Below, piece after piece: positions 5,674 through 7,139 of a DNA stretch of 7,139 nucleotides (position 1 is its first letter; each line of letters opens with the position of its first letter). The stretch is from Candidatus Omnitrophota bacterium (GTDB taxonomy: Bacteria > Omnitrophota > Gorgyraeia > Zapsychrales > Zapsychraceae): positions 1 through 7,139 of the forward strand of contig JACRHQ010000185.1 of NCBI GenBank assembly GCA_016217585.1, written 5' to 3'. A program made the translations under genes and the position numbers. The notes below the pieces were generated by a model. That model saw only the letters and a list, made by a program, of their open reading frames with translations. It was not told where the DNA came from and searched no databases.

Positions 5674-5994
5674 ATGGCTACAATAGAAGACTTTCGTAAA
5701 ATTGAACTCGTTGTCGCGCAGATCAAAGAAGTCAAGGAACACCCCAACGCCGACCGGCTTTACGTGATTAAAGTCGACACGGGCAAAGAGGAGCGTCAGG
5801 TCGTCGCCGGCATTCGCGCATCTTACCCGAAGGAAAATCTCGTCGGGAGACGCGTTATCCTGGTCAACAACCTGGACCCGGCCACCATCCGCGGCGAAGA
5901 GTCCCGCGGGATGATCCTGGCGGCTTCGGATGAGCAGGGGATCTCGGTTTTGTCGCCGGACCGGGAAGTCGCATTAGGAAGTATAGAAAAGTGA
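5674..5994 (+). CDS. Stand-alone tRNA-binding OB-fold protein (MetRS C-terminal / Trbp111-like)
   Basis: This 106-residue protein consists only of the EMAP-II-like tRNA-binding domain that is fused to the C-terminus of methionyl-tRNA synthetase in many bacteria and occurs free as Trbp111. It begins 'IEDFRKIELVVAQI' (4-17). It continues with 'HPNADRLYVIKVDTG' (23-37), 'RQVVAGIRASY' (41-51), 'LVGRRVILVNNL' (56-67) and the signature 'GEESRGMILAAS' (74-85). Such proteins dimerise and bind the tRNA elbow without sequence specificity. ATG 5674 is chosen because AAGGGAGA (5662-5669) precedes it at good spacing; an upstream TTG at 5647 would add nine residues foreign to the family. It is first in a three-gene cluster and is followed by a repeat-filled 41 bp gap. 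It could act as a free partner of a split or short MetRS encoded elsewhere, or as a general tRNA chaperone. Confidence 0.9.
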   Translation: MATIEDFRKIELVVAQIKEVKEHPNADRLYVIKVDTGKEERQVVAGIRASYPKENLVGRRVILVNNLDPATIRGEESRGMILAASDEQGISVLSPDREVALGSIEK

Positions 5995-6029
5995 GAGGTA
6001 AGAGGTAAGAGGTAAGAGATAAGAGATAA
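5995..6029. repeat. Five perfect heptamers in tandem (3 x GAGGTAA, 2 x GAGATAA)
   Basis: Units start at 5995, 6002, 6009, 6016 and 6023 with no gaps. The array begins at the base after the upstream stop codon and ends six bases before the ATG at 6036, so the spacer is all repeat plus an A-run. GAGGT is Shine-Dalgarno-like, but the two units closest to the start are the GAGAT variant. Change in unit number would alter spacing upstream of the next gene. A DNA-level slippage repeat is the simplest explanation; a role in translation is inference. Confidence 0.9.
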
Positions 6030-6035
6030 GAAAAA

Positions 6036-6566
6036 ATGATATTCTCAGATTTCCCACAATTAGTTCCGCAAAAAATTTGCCTTTCCTGCCAGGGCTGCTG
6101 CCGGTTCAAGGACGCGCGGAGTGTCTGGCGCCCGAAAGTGGCGCCCGCCGAGATTGAGGCCAATGAACACAAAGAAGACTTCACCGGGGCCCTGGGCGAG
6201 GACGGGTACATCAAGACCGTACAAGAGCAGGGGCAGAACCGCTGTGCCTTCCTGAATTTAGGGACCAACCAATGCGGCATTTATACCGGCCGGCCCTTTG
6301 AATGCCGGCTGTACCCGTTTTTATTGACGGGAAAAGAAGGCAATATTGTCGTGAGCGTGCATTTGAGCTGCTCGTATGTCCAGCAAAACCGTTATACGGT
6401 GGAATTCGAGTGTTATCTGGCCGTTCTCCAGGGGTATCTTTTTCGGGAAAAGAATTTTAATTTCTTCAGGAATAATCCGGCCATGCTGGGGGATTACAGC
6501 GGTTACAGCAGCGAGATCGAGGAGTTGTTCACGGTTGGTCCGAGGGAGAAGGATGTCTCCCGATGA
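6036..6566 (+). CDS. YkgJ-family cysteine-cluster protein
   Basis: This 176-residue cytosolic protein belongs to the YkgJ/UPF0153 family, described as putative zinc- or iron-chelating. The motif CxxCxxCC is visible at Cys15, Cys18, Cys21 and Cys22 ('CLSCQGCCRF'). The downstream partner block is 'RCAFLNLGTNQCGIYTGRPFECRLYPF', with Cys70, Cys80 and Cys90, the usual 'C.FL....C.IY..RP..CR.YPF' signature. Further cysteines occur at 112 and 126. The biochemical role of the family is unclear; some members are linked to Fe-S or metal-dependent modification. The start is ATG 6036 after the heptamer array, with GAGATAAG as the only upstream purine stretch. The stop overlaps the next start as ATGA (6563-6566), which indicates translational coupling to the DUF2156 gene and suggests the two proteins work together. 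Confidence 0.9.
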   Translation: MIFSDFPQLVPQKICLSCQGCCRFKDARSVWRPKVAPAEIEANEHKEDFTGALGEDGYIKTVQEQGQNRCAFLNLGTNQCGIYTGRPFECRLYPFLLTGKEGNIVVSVHLSCSYVQQNRYTVEFECYLAVLQGYLFREKNFNFFRNNPAMLGDYSGYSSEIEELFTVGPREKDVSR

Positions 6567-7139
6567 CGACGGCGCTGCTCGAGAGAAAGGAATTGGTCCA
6601 GCAATATTTGCGCGAGGCGCCGGGGCAACTCTCGAGTTTTTCCTTCGTTAATATCTTCACGTGGCAGGAATTTTTCCAGTTCGAGCTTGAGACAATCGAC
6701 GGGAACCTGTGCGTCTTCGCGCGCCACGAGGCCGGGACATTTCTTTATTTGCCGCCGCTGGGCAAGGATGTGTCCGCGAAAACAATTCAAACTTGTTTCG
6801 AGCGAATGGACAAGGCCAACCGCAACAAAGGGGTCAGCCGCGTGGAAAACGTCCACGCGCACCAGCTGCCGCTTTTCCTCCCGCAGCCAAAGGCTCCCCG
6901 CGGGGAGGGAGCCTCTCGGCCGACGGATGAATTCTCCCATTACAACAAAGGCTACGAATACTGCTATTACCGCAAAGACCTTGCCGGCTTGACGGGGAAT
7001 GCTTACAAGTCCAAGCGTTCCTCGTACAACCATTTTGTTAAAAACTACTCTTTTAAATATCTGCCGTACGAAGATTCAATGCTGGAAGATTGCGCGGCGC
7101 TTTACAAGGATTGGGCGCAGGGCCGCCGGCCGGCGTACG
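6563..7139 (+). CDS. DUF2156 / LPG-synthase C-terminal-like protein, N-terminal part (3' end outside window)
   Basis: An open frame starts at ATG 6563, overlaps the YkgJ stop by four bases, and continues to the window edge (192 complete codons). GGAGAAGGA (6545-6553) serves as ribosome binding site. Family features are 'FSFVNIFTWQEFFQFELETIDGNLC' (26-50), 'GTFLYLPPLG' (58-67), 'GVSRVENV' (90-97), 'GYEYCYYRKDLAGLTGNAYKSKRSSYNHFVKNY' (130-162) and the start of the acetyltransferase-like second half (DCAALYKDWA). This is the pattern of DUF2156, related to the catalytic part of MprF/LysX, which transfers an aminoacyl group from aminoacyl-tRNA to phosphatidylglycerol with a GNAT-like fold. There are no membrane helices in the visible part, so the protein is probably soluble. 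Residues about 107-125 look like a non-conserved insertion containing a palindrome. The substrate is unknown. Confidence 0.85.
   Translation, partial: MTTALLERKELVQQYLREAPGQLSSFSFVNIFTWQEFFQFELETIDGNLCVFARHEAGTFLYLPPLGKDVSAKTIQTCFERMDKANRNKGVSRVENVHAHQLPLFLPQPKAPRGEGASRPTDEFSHYNKGYEYCYYRKDLAGLTGNAYKSKRSSYNHFVKNYSFKYLPYEDSMLEDCAALYKDWAQGRRPAY
6891..6914. repeat. GC-rich palindrome inside the DUF2156 coding region
   Basis: AGGCTCCC (6891-6898) and GGGAGCCT (6907-6914) are exact reverse complements around the 8-base loop CGCGGGGA. An alternative pairing, CTCCCC with GGGGAG, sits inside. The block encodes residues 110-118 (K-A-P-R-G-E-G-A-S), a low-complexity segment in an apparent linker between two conserved blocks. 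It keeps the reading frame and resembles an in-frame inserted palindromic element. Confidence 0.55.

Noticed and set aside
5995..6029. CRISPR-like array
   Set aside because: Units are 7 bp with no spacers between them, far from CRISPR repeat-spacer structure.

Overview
The window looks bacterial, with dense genes, short spacers and moderately high GC in the coding regions. It carries the downstream half of a V/A-type ATPase operon, two tRNA genes, a convergent membrane glycosyltransferase gene, and a divergent three-gene cluster that runs off the right edge. The ATPase subunits resemble the bacterial V-type branch found in Chlamydiae, spirochaetes and Bacteroidetes: subunit B has the '[10 protein letters not shown]' style tail and the gene order is B-D-I-K. 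Together with the DUF2156/YkgJ pair, this suggests an uncultured Gram-negative lineage of the PVC-superphylum type, for example Omnitrophota. That assignment is an inference, because no rRNA or marker gene is present.

Layout. Positions 1-3469 (+) hold the end of atpB, then atpD, atpI and atpK. These encode the nucleotide-binding non-catalytic subunit, the central rotor shaft, the membrane stator with its essential arginines, and the proteolipid rotor ring. AtpK retains the Gln/Ser/Gln/Tyr/Glu set that binds Na+ in Enterococcus hirae NtpK, so the enzyme is probably sodium-coupled. A tRNA-Val(TAC) starts 7 bp after the atpK stop and a tRNA-Asp(GTC) follows at 3619. The + strand unit ends at a symmetric A6/T6 hairpin (3709-3745). 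That hairpin also faces the minus-strand gene at 3793-5418, a GT-C-type polytopic membrane glycosyltransferase whose stop codon lies inside another perfect hairpin.

Positions 5419-5673 form a divergent control region. It has a TATAAT box just before the GTG start of the glycosyltransferase, a plausible sigma70-type promoter towards the right, and a long imperfect inverted repeat that would lie in the 5' leader of the rightward transcript. The rightward genes are a stand-alone tRNA-binding OB-fold protein (5674-5994), a YkgJ-type cysteine-cluster protein (6036-6566), and a DUF2156 (LPG synthase C-terminal-like) protein that overlaps it by ATGA and is cut off by the window edge (6563-7139).

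The most unusual feature is in the spacers. Four separate intergenic gaps (420-474, 1093-1186, about 5545-5646 and 5995-6035) are largely made of short 7-8 bp repeat units. Each gap has its own unit, but the units look related (cores such as GAGATAC, GGATAACC, GGTAACG and GAGGTAA). A second idea worth testing is that the tRNA-binding protein, the YkgJ protein and the DUF2156 protein form an aminoacyl-tRNA-dependent transfer module.
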